A DNA stretch of 12,470 bases, taken from contig ONWK01000036.1 of NCBI GenBank assembly GCA_900321505.1, positions 1-12,470 on the forward strand, given 5' to 3'. Position numbers and translations under genes: made by a program. The stretch comes from an uncultured Eubacteriales bacterium (lineage in GTDB: Bacteria > Bacillota > Clostridia > Lachnospirales > Lachnospiraceae). Within the stretch, counting starts at the first letter, position 1. The number at the start of each line of letters is the position of its first letter. This document shows positions 5,855 to 12,470 of this stretch, piece after piece. The notes beneath the pieces were generated by a model that was given only the letters and a program-made list of their open reading frames with translations, did no database searches and was not told where the DNA came from.

Positions 5855-7666
5855 TTACCTCTTCATGGTGTTCTTCAGCCAGAGACCGGTCTCGGACAGT
5901 TCATCATCATTCCAGCCGGAGGTCTTTGTACAATCCGAACGGATCAGGGCTGATGTCTCGTCCTTATTGGAAATATTCCATGCCGCATAGGAAAGGCCGA
6001 AATCTTCTATCAGCTGGAACCACTCATTTGCCGAGCTGTAATCTATGCCTCCGTTTCCGGAAGCGTCACAGATACTGAATTCGGAAATGAAGATCGCAAG
6101 TCCGTCTTCCCTCGCCTTTTTCAGCTTGTCACGAAGGTTATCCTTATGTGTTGCCGCATAGAAATGCAGCGTGTACATTATATTTGAATACTCCAGCGGA
6201 TCCTTTGCAGCTTCATCCACATCCTGTGACCAGGTGGGGGTTCCGACTATGATTACGGAATCCGGCGAATTCTTTCTTATCACATCGATGACTGCTTCCG
6301 CATATTCTTTGATGTCAGACCATTTTGTTCCGCCGTTGGGCTCATTGCATATCTCATAGAGAACGTTGCCGTAGTCGGCGTATTTCTTTGACATCTCATC
6401 AAAGAAGAGTATAGCCTCATCCTGATTGGTTTTGGGATTGTTATCACTTAAAATGTGCCAGTCGATGATAACATACATTCCCAGCTCCGAAGCGTATTCA
6501 ACACCCTTATCGATAAGCTCCTTCAGCGCGTCCTTATCGCCGTCGGTACAGTAGCCGCCGCCCTCTCCGGTATACATGGCAAGGCGGATCAGGTTAGCTC
6601 CCCAGTCATCCCGGAAGGTTTTGAAAGCTTCCGGATTCACGTAGTCCGGGAACCATGCAAGGCCATGGGTGCTGACACCCTTCAGCTGATAAAGCTTACC
6701 GTTCTTATCCACAAGATCCGTTCCGTCCACGGAAAGAGCGCCGTGGGACTCATAGGCTGTTCCCGCATCCGGCTCAACCACACGTTTCTTCTCAACGTTC
6801 GCCGCGGTGGGAACCTCTATGGTCTCGTCACATTTCTTACCGTTGATATAAACCTCGGCCTCATCCTTCCTTACCTTCTTTGATGCGGCCTCATCCTTAA
6901 ATTCAACCTGTACGCCGAAGCCGGTGCTGCCCTTGGCGTCTATTGTTGTATTATAATCCACTGCCGTTGCCACCAGCACATCGCCGTCCATCTCGATCTC
7001 GGCCGACCAGTGGTCTCCCGTCTCTGCATCCTCAAAGCCCGGGATGCGGACCTCCCATCCCTTTATTGAAGATGTCTTCATATTGTGGATATCCACATTA
7101 TACTGCACTACGTATCCGCTGCCGGACTGCCAGGAGGAACCGTCCGAAACTGTGGCATATACCGCAGGTCTTGTAACCGTGGGAACATCACTGCTGATCT
7201 CGGACTTCTCCGTAGTCTTTTCAGTGTCCTTCTCGGTTTCCTTCTCAGTCTCCTTTTCGGTTTCCTTCTCCGTTGCTTCGGTATCCTTATCAGTGGATGC
7301 CTCCGTCACTTCAGCTGTCGTAGAGGTCTTCTTTTCCTCTTCGGTCTTTGAGCTCTCTGTAGAAGCGGATTTATCATTATCGTTTCCGCCCATTTTCCAT
7401 GCGATGAGAACGCCCAGAAGAAATACTACCGCAGCGGCAAGGATGGCGATGGCAATATAAGCTCCCTTTCCTGCCCTTTTGGGTTCATAAGCCACCTGCG
7501 GAGCCTGGGGGCCTGCCGGTGCAGGAGGAACCTGCTGATACTGAGATTCCTGCGGCATATTCGATCCCGTATTATTATTCTGCTCAGCAGCCGGCGCATC
7601 ACTCGGACTTGGGTTCAGCTCTGTATTCTGCTGAATGTTCTGTTCGTTCTTTTCTTCTTCATTCAT
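5855..7666 (-). CDS. Membrane-anchored GH5 cellulase (endoglucanase) with CBM2-like domain
   Basis: The start used is the ATG at 7666 (603 residues), because GGGAG lies 8 nt before it; an in-frame ATG at 7687 has no ribosome site. Layout from Met at 7666: Asn/Gln/Pro-rich N-terminus (1-62), basic patch then a single membrane helix (about 68-90, IAIAILAAAVVFLLGVLIAW), Ser/Thr/Glu/Lys linker with tandem TEKE-type repeats (about 132-155), a CBM2-like beta domain (about 163-283; Trp 179, 204, 220), and a GH5 catalytic domain (about 305-600). GH5 hallmarks: LKGVSTHGLAW, IIDWH, the acid/base Glu442 in YEICNEP, LHFYAATH, the nucleophile Glu529 in ISEFS, and YAAWN (Trp563). The pattern best fits subfamily GH5_2 endo-beta-1,4-glucanases. 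The helix is far from the N-terminus and lacks an obvious cleavage site, so I infer a type II membrane protein with the enzyme outside the cell. It likely cuts cellulose or mixed-linkage glucans at the cell surface. Confidence 0.93.
   Translation of the reverse strand: MNEEEKNEQNIQQNTELNPSPSDAPAAEQNNNTGSNMPQESQYQQVPPAPAGPQAPQVAYEPKRAGKGAYIAIAILAAAVVFLLGVLIAWKMGGNDNDKSASTESSKTEEEKKTSTTAEVTEASTDKDTEATEKETEKETEKETEKDTEKTTEKSEISSDVPTVTRPAVYATVSDGSSWQSGSGYVVQYNVDIHNMKTSSIKGWEVRIPGFEDAETGDHWSAEIEMDGDVLVATAVDYNTTIDAKGSTGFGVQVEFKDEAASKKVRKDEAEVYINGKKCDETIEVPTAANVEKKRVVEPDAGTAYESHGALSVDGTDLVDKNGKLYQLKGVSTHGLAWFPDYVNPEAFKTFRDDWGANLIRLAMYTGEGGGYCTDGDKDALKELIDKGVEYASELGMYVIIDWHILSDNNPKTNQDEAILFFDEMSKKYADYGNVLYEICNEPNGGTKWSDIKEYAEAVIDVIRKNSPDSVIIVGTPTWSQDVDEAAKDPLEYSNIMYTLHFYAATHKDNLRDKLKKAREDGLAIFISEFSICDASGNGGIDYSSANEWFQLIEDFGLSYAAWNISNKDETSALIRSDCTKTSGWNDDELSETGLWLKNTMKR
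7202..7273 (-). repeat. Tandem 12-bp repeat encoding TEKE-type linker units
   Basis: Six tandem four-residue units (TEKE, TEKE, TEKE, TEKD, TEKT, TEKS) are encoded here inside the cellulase linker, each by 12 bases of closely similar sequence. Copy number of such an in-frame repeat can change by slippage without breaking the gene. It acts as a charged flexible spacer between the membrane helix and the carbohydrate-binding domain. Confidence 0.85.
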
Positions 7667-7692
7667 AATCTGTACTCCCGTTTTCATAGATC

Positions 7693-7770
7693 ACAATCTA
7701 CTATTCCGTATCTCCGTTTGCAATGCATCCGGAGAGCACTGTATATAATCTGACAATCTACCATTCCGTA
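7693..7770. repeat. 18-bp direct repeat pair upstream of the cellulase gene
   Basis: ACAATCTACTATTCCGTA (7693-7710) and ACAATCTACCATTCCGTA (7753-7770) match at 17 of 18 positions, with starts 60 bp apart. The distal copy extends into a perfect hairpin, AATCTAC (7755-7761) with GTAGATT (7768-7774). The proximal copy covers the candidate -10. The arrangement suggests paired regulator-binding sites for the cellulase gene, but no regulator is identified. Confidence 0.7.
7695..7723 (-). promoter_or_regulatory. Candidate promoter of the cellulase gene
   Basis: On the reverse strand TTGCAA (7718-7723) is spaced 17 nt from TAGATT (7695-7700), each four of six to consensus. A start near 7688 would give a leader of about 22 nt for the ATG at 7666 and would exclude the alternative ATG at 7687. 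The -10 is inside the proximal direct repeat. Match quality is modest. Confidence 0.35.
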
Positions 7771-7783
7771 GATTCATATCCTG

Positions 7784-9745
7784 CTACGACATCAGCACCG
7801 TCTCCTGGGCCGCCTTCAGCATGTCGGCATGGTCATAGATATCCGCAACCCTGAACATGATATCGCCGCTCTGCCTTACGCCGAAGAAATCCCCCGGTCC
7901 CCGGAGTCTCAGGTCCTCCGCCGCTATGTGGAAGCCGTCATTTGACTCCTCGAGTACCCTGAGCCTTTCTACAGACTCTTCGGTACGGTTTACATTTATA
8001 AATATACAGTAGGACTGCTCGGTGCCGCGGCCAACGCGCCCTCTCAGCTGGTGCAGCTGCGCAAGGCCGAAGCGTTCCGCATTTTCGATCATCATCACCG
8101 TCGCATTGGGGTTATTGATCCCAACCTCAATGACCGTTGTTGCCACAAGCACCTGTATCTCTCCCTGACGGAAGCTTTCAAGGATCTTTTCCTTCTCCTC
8201 GTCCTTCATCCTTCCATGAAGATAACCCACCTTGACCTGACCGCCGTAAAGTTCCTGCAGATATTCTGCATAGGAAACAACATTTTCAAGCTCGGTTCCT
8301 TCGGAATCCTCAACCTTGGGACAGATGATGTAGGCCTGATGCCCCTTCTGCACCTCTCCCAGAATGAACCTGTAGGCCGTTGGCCGGTAATCCGTCCCGA
8401 CAACACAGTTAAGTATCCTCTTTCTTCCTCCCGGAAGCTCTGTGATCAGTGAAATGTCCAGATCGGCATAAATGATCATCGCAAGCGAACGCGGTATCGG
8501 AGTCGCGCTCATTACCAGCACATGCGGAAGATCTCCCTTTTCGGAAAGGCGTTCACGCTGTCTCACACCAAAACGGTGCTGTTCATCGGTGACCACAAGT
8601 CCGAGATTTTTATATTCCACACTCTCCTGTATCAGGGCATGGGTTCCTATTACTATATCAACACTGCCTTCTCTGATCCTGTTCCTTATCTCCCGTTTTT
8701 CCTTTGCGGGAAGAGAACCCACCAGCAGCGCAGCTTTCACATCCGTATCACGGAAAAGCTCCGTAAGATCCCGGAAATGCTGCATTGCAAGCACCTCCGT
8801 CGGCACCATCAGTGCGCCCTGCCATCCGGAAACCGCCGCAAGATAAAGGGCCGATGCCGCAAGTATGGTCTTTCCGCAGCCCACATCTCCCTGGATCATC
8901 CGGTTCATCACATACCCGCCGGACATATCCATGATGATATCATCAAGGGCGTCCTCCTGCCCCTTTGTAAGCCTGTAGGGAAGCCCGTCCAATAGCAGTC
9001 TCAGCTTCTCATCCGCCTCATCATTTATGCAGAATGAACTGGGCGATGACATGCACTCCCGGCGTATCTCCTGTACGGATTTGAGAAAGCTTACGAATTC
9101 ATCATAAGCTATGCGCTTCAGCGCTTTCCTCAGTATCTCCGTATTCTCCGGAAAATGTACATTCTGAACCGCTTCTGCCCTGGTAAGCAGGCCGTAGCGC
9201 TGCCTCAGATCATCCGGAACCGTTTCCGGAAGCGAACTTATCAGTTCCCCGGCACCCATGATTGCCTTGCGGAGCTGGTAATTCTTAACACCCGCTCCCA
9301 GCGGATATACAGGCTGAAGCACCTTCTGCATTTCCTTATATTTCTCAGGACTGAAGACCTCCGGCATTTCCATGACCCGTCTTCTGCCCTTGATCCTGAG
9401 TGTCCCCGTAAAGCAGTATTTACTGCCCTTTTTCAGTGAATTTGCAAGATACGGACTGTTGAACCATACCATTTCAGCACTGCCGCTGGCATCACGTACA
9501 GAAAGGGTCGTGATCGTATATCGCGGCCCCTTATTTACCCTTATGGCAGTGCAGATCTCGCCCTCTACGGTCACACGGTCAAACTCTGCCGCCTCCCCGA
9601 TGGGAACCGGCGGATCATAGCCCGTGTAGCGCCGCGGATAATATGAAATGAGATCCTGCACCGTCGCTATATTCAGTTTATTCAGGCCCTCCGCCGTCTT
9701 CTCACCGATACCGCGTATAACCTGAACAGGGTCCTGTAATTCCAT
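7784..9745 (-). CDS. recG: ATP-dependent DNA helicase RecG
   Basis: RecG is a monomeric superfamily 2 translocase that reverses stalled replication forks and processes Holliday junctions and R-loops. Visible parts: N-terminal helix-hairpin region IRGIGEKTAEGLNKL (10-24), the wedge/OB domain (about 55-130), Walker A GDVGCGKT (286-293), DEQH box (387-390), SAT motif (413-415), and helicase C-terminal lobe with VATTVIEVGINNPNA (534-548) and QLHQLRGRVGRG (563-574). LRLRGPGDFFGVRQSG (612-627) belongs to the TRG region. At 653 residues it is somewhat shorter than the usual 670-690, the loss being at the extreme C-terminus. The start lies 6 nt after the stop of the FakA-like gene and has only a weak GTGGAA site, suggesting translational coupling. 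The cellulase gene follows after about 117 bp. Confidence 0.98.
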   Translation of the reverse strand: MELQDPVQVIRGIGEKTAEGLNKLNIATVQDLISYYPRRYTGYDPPVPIGEAAEFDRVTVEGEICTAIRVNKGPRYTITTLSVRDASGSAEMVWFNSPYLANSLKKGSKYCFTGTLRIKGRRRVMEMPEVFSPEKYKEMQKVLQPVYPLGAGVKNYQLRKAIMGAGELISSLPETVPDDLRQRYGLLTRAEAVQNVHFPENTEILRKALKRIAYDEFVSFLKSVQEIRRECMSSPSSFCINDEADEKLRLLLDGLPYRLTKGQEDALDDIIMDMSGGYVMNRMIQGDVGCGKTILAASALYLAAVSGWQGALMVPTEVLAMQHFRDLTELFRDTDVKAALLVGSLPAKEKREIRNRIREGSVDIVIGTHALIQESVEYKNLGLVVTDEQHRFGVRQRERLSEKGDLPHVLVMSATPIPRSLAMIIYADLDISLITELPGGRKRILNCVVGTDYRPTAYRFILGEVQKGHQAYIICPKVEDSEGTELENVVSYAEYLQELYGGQVKVGYLHGRMKDEEKEKILESFRQGEIQVLVATTVIEVGINNPNATVMMIENAERFGLAQLHQLRGRVGRGTEQSYCIFINVNRTEESVERLRVLEESNDGFHIAAEDLRLRGPGDFFGVRQSGDIMFRVADIYDHADMLKAAQETVLMS

Positions 9746-9751
9746 AATGCA

Positions 9752-11503
9752 TTATTCCACAGAGACTATATAATAGTAGATCGGCTGTCCGCCGGAATGC
9801 AGCTCGATATCCACATCCTCGTATTTTTCCAGAAGACCGGCACGGAGAGCTTCGGCGTCCGCCTCCGCGGTATCCTCCCCGTAATACAGAGTTATCAGAC
9901 CTGCATCATCATCCACCATACCTTCGATCATCTCAGCAGTAACCGCTGCCACATCCTTTCCTACCGCACGGATACCGCCGTCATCTATACCCATGATGTC
10001 GCCCTTCAGTATGGAATTTCCTTCAACCGATGTATCTCTTACCGAAAATGTTACTTCTCCGGTCTTTACCGTTTCGATGGCAGCCGTCATCTCCCTGCGG
10101 TTGTCCTCTGCTTCCGCTATGTCGGAGAATGCGATCATCGCACTGATCCCCTGTGGAATGGTCTTGCTGGGGATCACGATCACTGTCTTGTCCTTGCAGA
10201 TATTTGCAGCCTGATCAGCCGCCATGATGATATTCTTGTTGTTGGGAAGCACAAAGACAGTCTCTGCATTTACAGCATTGATCGCCTTAAGTATATCATC
10301 CGTACTGGGATTCATAGTCTGTCCGCCGGACAGTACATAATCCACGCCGACCTCGCCAAATATTGAAGAGATGCCATCTCCTGCCGCAACAGCAACAAAC
10401 CCGTATTTTTTGGTCTTCACCGGAGCCGCAGCCTGCTGTTTCCTCTCAAGCTTGATCTGTCTGAAGGCCTCCTCCTGCTCATCCGCCTTCTGGCGTTCCT
10501 GATCCATCAGCACGCGCTCGGAGTGCTCTTCCTTCATATTATCAACCTTCATTCTCGTAAGAGCCCCGTATTCAAGTCCCTTCTCGAATGCATTTCCGGG
10601 ATGATTCGTATGGACATGAACCTTAACAAGCTCCTCGTCCGCAACACATACCAGTGAATCGCCGATGGAAAGGAGGTATTCCTTCAGCTCCTCAACCTGT
10701 TCATCACTAAGCTCCTTTTCCAGCAGGATTATGAACTCAGTGCAGTAGGTGAACTTTATATCCGCGGTTGAAATGTTGTCATTTCCGCTTCCCGTTGTAT
10801 ATACGGGGCGTGCCTTGGGTATATCATCAAGAATGCCTGCACCCCTTGCAAGACGTACGGAACCGGCTTCAGCAGTCTCTACCGTACCGCCTCTCAATCC
10901 GATCAGGAAGCCCTTCATAATCTCAATGAGTCCCTGTCCGCCGGAATCAACGACGCCTGCCTCTGCAAGCACCGGAAGCATTTCAGGCGTATGCTTAAGA
11001 ACTTCCTCGCCATATGCAACCACATCTTCCAGGAATTCAAGTACCGACCGGGTCTCATCCACCTGAACAAACTCGGAAGCTCTTTCCGCCATACCTCTTG
11101 CAACAGTAAGTATGGTACCTTCCTTTGGCTTCATTACGGCCTTGTATGCGGTCTCCACGGCACGCTGCATACCTGAAGCAATATCTACAAGATTCAGCTC
11201 CTTCTTACCGCGGATCTCCTTGCAGAAGCCACGGAACAGCTGTGATAGGATAACACCCGAATTGCCTCTTGCTCCCCGCAGAGAGCCTCCGGAGACAGCC
11301 TTGGCGATAGAATCAATGGTCGGCTCCTTCTGTTCCTTTACATCAGCGGCAGCAGCCATTAATGTGAGTGTCATATTAGTTCCCGTATCTCCGTCAGGCA
11401 CGGGAAATACGTTCAGCTCATTTATATATTCCTTACTGTTACTTAGATTGTTCGCGCCGTCCAGAAAAAGCTTCCGGAGCATTCCGGCATCAAGCGTATT
11501 CAC
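9752..11503 (-). CDS. DAK2-domain fatty-acid kinase subunit (FakA / YloV-like)
   Basis: FakA is the ATP-binding subunit of the two-part fatty acid kinase, which phosphorylates exogenous fatty acids held by FakB (DegV) proteins for phospholipid synthesis. The 583 residues fit. The N-terminal DAK2 domain shows NVFPVPDGDTGTNM (31-44, Mg/ATP-binding acidic residues Asp37 and Asp39) and GGSLRGARGNSGVILSQLFRGF (72-93). A middle domain carries VHVHTNHPG, and the C-terminal third is DegV/DAK1-like. The start is GTG (11501-11503), with AAGGAGG 9 nt upstream overlapping the stop of the Asp23-like gene. The pair Asp23-like / DAK2 is the yloU-yloV arrangement of Bacillus, beside rpmB and recG there as well. 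No FakB gene lies in the window. Confidence 0.92.
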   Translation of the reverse strand: MNTLDAGMLRKLFLDGANNLSNSKEYINELNVFPVPDGDTGTNMTLTLMAAAADVKEQKEPTIDSIAKAVSGGSLRGARGNSGVILSQLFRGFCKEIRGKKELNLVDIASGMQRAVETAYKAVMKPKEGTILTVARGMAERASEFVQVDETRSVLEFLEDVVAYGEEVLKHTPEMLPVLAEAGVVDSGGQGLIEIMKGFLIGLRGGTVETAEAGSVRLARGAGILDDIPKARPVYTTGSGNDNISTADIKFTYCTEFIILLEKELSDEQVEELKEYLLSIGDSLVCVADEELVKVHVHTNHPGNAFEKGLEYGALTRMKVDNMKEEHSERVLMDQERQKADEQEEAFRQIKLERKQQAAAPVKTKKYGFVAVAAGDGISSIFGEVGVDYVLSGGQTMNPSTDDILKAINAVNAETVFVLPNNKNIIMAADQAANICKDKTVIVIPSKTIPQGISAMIAFSDIAEAEDNRREMTAAIETVKTGEVTFSVRDTSVEGNSILKGDIMGIDDGGIRAVGKDVAAVTAEMIEGMVDDDAGLITLYYGEDTAEADAEALRAGLLEKYEDVDIELHSGGQPIYYYIVSVE

Positions 11504-11517
11504 TGCAAAAATCCTCC

Positions 11518-11877
11518 TTAATCAATGACGCGAACGCCTTCAACGTAAACGTTGACCGCCTTCACCTTCATTCCGGTGTAATCCTCCACCTGATATTTCA
11601 CGTTACTGCTGAGATTTTTCACAACAGCAGGAATGCCTACGCCATAGGCAACAATTATATGAAATTCTATGATAAGCTGTTCATTCTCATCCTTCTCAAC
11701 GATCACGCCCCTGCTTATGGAATCTCCTTTAAGCATTTTAACGATCCCGTCCTTCATACCAGTGGATGCCATACCGACGATACCGAAACAGTCCAGAGCG
11801 GCATGCCCGGCATAATCTTCTATTACCTTCTTGTCAATGGCGATCTTTCCATTAGTGTTTTCTATAGTACCAGCCAT
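11518..11877 (-). CDS. Asp23/Gls24 family protein (YloU-like)
   Basis: The 119-residue protein covers one Asp23/Gls24 domain, with the alternating strand pattern IIEFHIIVAYGVGIPAVVKN (about 70-88) and the closing MKVKAVNVYVEGVRV. Asp23 in Staphylococcus is a membrane-associated, abundant envelope-stress protein. The short YloU-type members that pair with FakA have no settled biochemical role. It has no signal peptide or membrane helix, so it is cytoplasmic or peripherally bound. The start has GAAAGGAGGGG immediately upstream. It is the first gene of the minus-strand cluster, 14 nt before the FakA-like gene. Confidence 0.93.
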   Translation of the reverse strand: MAGTIENTNGKIAIDKKVIEDYAGHAALDCFGIVGMASTGMKDGIVKMLKGDSISRGVIVEKDENEQLIIEFHIIVAYGVGIPAVVKNLSSNVKYQVEDYTGMKVKAVNVYVEGVRVID

Positions 11878-11903
11878 ACGCCCCTCCTTTCATTCCTACG
11901 GTC

Positions 11904-11935
11904 ATTATATTACAGACATAATCCACTATATTGTA
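11904..11935 (-). promoter_or_regulatory. Candidate promoter elements for the Asp23-fakA-recG cluster
   Basis: Two -10-like hexamers lie on the reverse strand upstream of the Asp23-like gene: TATAAT (11904-11909) and TACAAT (11930-11935). Neither has a good -35 at 16-18 nt, so I cannot choose between them. A promoter somewhere here is expected, because the opposite neighbour rpmB is divergent. Confidence 0.35.
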
Positions 11936-12007
11936 ACAGCTTTCGATTGAAAAGGAAAGATTTTTTTTGCGGAACCCTCACCGGACAAGCCCCGGTTTAA
12001 CCGAATT

Positions 12008-12057
12008 ACAAAAAAAATAAAAATATGCTTGCATCCCGCTTACATATCTGTTATTAT
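12008..12057 (+). promoter_or_regulatory. Strong promoter of rpmB with an UP-element-like A-tract
   Basis: TTGCAT (12029-12034), a 17-nt spacer and TATTAT (12052-12057) preceded by TG (extended -10) make a near-consensus sigma-A promoter. An A/T-only run (12008-12026) sits just upstream of the -35, like the UP elements of ribosomal promoters. The expected start near 12064 leaves a leader of about 50 nt. Confidence 0.82.
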
Positions 12058-12114
12058 GTTCGTTGTTGTGGCCTGAGCAAGGCGATTTTCGAAATGTAAA
12101 GGAGGTGTCAAGTC

Positions 12115-12300
12115 ATGGCAAAGTGCTTTTATTGCGACAAAGCTGCTCACTTCGGAAATAATGTGAGCCATTCCCATAGAAGATCCAATCACATCTGGAA
12201 GGCAAACATCAAACGCGTACGTGCAGTAGTAGATGGTACCCCCCAGAGGATTTATGTATGTACTTCATGCCTGAAGTCTGACAAGGTACAGCGTGCATAA
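12115..12300 (+). CDS. rpmB: 50S ribosomal protein L28 (zinc-binding form)
   Basis: The 61-residue basic protein of the large ribosomal subunit opens with MAKCFYCDKA. It contains the family GNNVSHSHRRSNHIWKAN stretch (15-31). Cys4/Cys7 and Cys49/Cys52 form two CxxC pairs, so this is the zinc-ribbon (C+) version rather than the zinc-independent paralogue. The ribosome site AAAGGAGGTG is close to full anti-SD complement. The gene stands alone and is divergent from the Asp23-like gene, as in Bacillus, and is followed by a long stem-loop. Confidence 0.98.
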   Translation: MAKCFYCDKAAHFGNNVSHSHRRSNHIWKANIKRVRAVVDGTPQRIYVCTSCLKSDKVQRA

Positions 12301-12309
12301 TCGGGATGT

Positions 12310-12359
12310 TGAAAGATAAGCCGGCCGGAGTTATAATGCTCCGGCCGGTTTATCTTTCA
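12310..12359 (+). terminator. Stem-loop terminator after rpmB
   Basis: A 21-bp stem (12310-12330 with 12339-12359) with a single G-T wobble and an 8-nt loop begins about 10 nt after the rpmB stop. Its core is CCGGCCGGAG / CTCCGGCCGG, followed by TTTATCTTT in the descending arm rather than a clean T-run. It is very stable, and should end transcription or at least protect the mRNA 3' end. The symmetry means it could also act on the reverse strand. Confidence 0.75.
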
Positions 12360-12470
12360 CGGCGAATGCCGCGACATCGACGATTACGAAGCAATCGAAG
12401 ATGCAGGCATGGCTCAATTATCCATATTAAGTATCCGCACCCCATAGACATAAAAGGGCTCAATCCAAAG

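Noticed and set aside
7085..7460. Plus-strand open frames full of Ser/Val/Phe repeats
   Set aside because: Produced by the reverse reading of the TEKE tandem repeats and linker of the cellulase.
7667..7687. An upstream ATG (7687) adding seven residues to the cellulase
   Set aside because: No ribosome site before it, whereas GGGAG sits 8 nt before the ATG at 7666; the candidate promoter start also falls at about 7688.
9797..10366. A 189-residue plus-strand open frame
   Set aside because: Entirely antisense to the FakA-like gene, low-complexity composition and no ribosome site.
12414..12470. Possible C-terminal end of a minus-strand gene (18 open codons then TGA)
   Set aside because: Too short to recognise; no family motif. 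It may be real, but only sequence beyond the edge could show it.
12337..12470. Plus-strand open frame from an ATG inside the rpmB stem-loop to the window edge
   Set aside because: The start lies in the loop of the terminator, and the Arg-rich translation looks like a shadow frame.

Overview
The window looks like chromosome of an anaerobic, low-to-mid-GC Gram-positive bacterium of the Lachnospiraceae type (Butyrivibrio / Roseburia / Eubacterium-like). The reasons are strong AAGGAGG ribosome sites on nearly every gene, a zinc-ribbon L28, the L28 / Asp23-like / FakA-like / RecG gene order known from Firmicutes, a DUF5688-type protein (a family seen mainly in Lachnospiraceae), a Firmicutes-style LexA box before recA, and a GH5 cellulase typical of fibre-degrading gut or rumen clostridia. 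The genus is inference.

Left part (1-2400, minus strand). The edge holds the first 17 codons of a cold-shock protein with its own promoter. Upstream of it, on the same strand, lie a DUF5688-type gene of unknown function and then recA. recA has a clear sigma-A promoter and a LexA (SOS) box between promoter and ribosome site. A strong 13-bp inverted repeat sits between recA and the DUF5688 gene.

Middle part (2400-3985). tmcAL (tRNA-Met cytidine acetate ligase) is divergent from recA. It converges on the minus-strand cluster at a perfect 17-bp bidirectional terminator.

Right part (3985-11877, minus strand). One long cluster is read from right to left: an Asp23/Gls24-like protein, a FakA-like DAK2 protein, recG, a membrane-anchored GH5 cellulase with a CBM2-like domain, rsmD, coaD, and a coiled-coil protein with a very acidic tail. 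Gaps are short and rsmD and coaD overlap. The one wide gap lies before the cellulase; it carries an 18-bp direct repeat and a possible promoter. The cellulase is the accessory gene in an otherwise housekeeping cluster (fatty-acid activation, recombination, rRNA methylation, CoA synthesis).

Right edge (11878-12470). rpmB (L28) is divergent, with an A-tract, near-consensus promoter, strong ribosome site and a long stem-loop after it. The last 110 bases hold no gene I can support.

Most of the window is ordinary core genome. The points most worth a second look are the cellulase inside the recG-rsmD cluster, its uncleaved membrane-anchor layout, the repeats before it, and several short dyads placed on promoters. 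I see no phage, transposon, CRISPR or defence system here.
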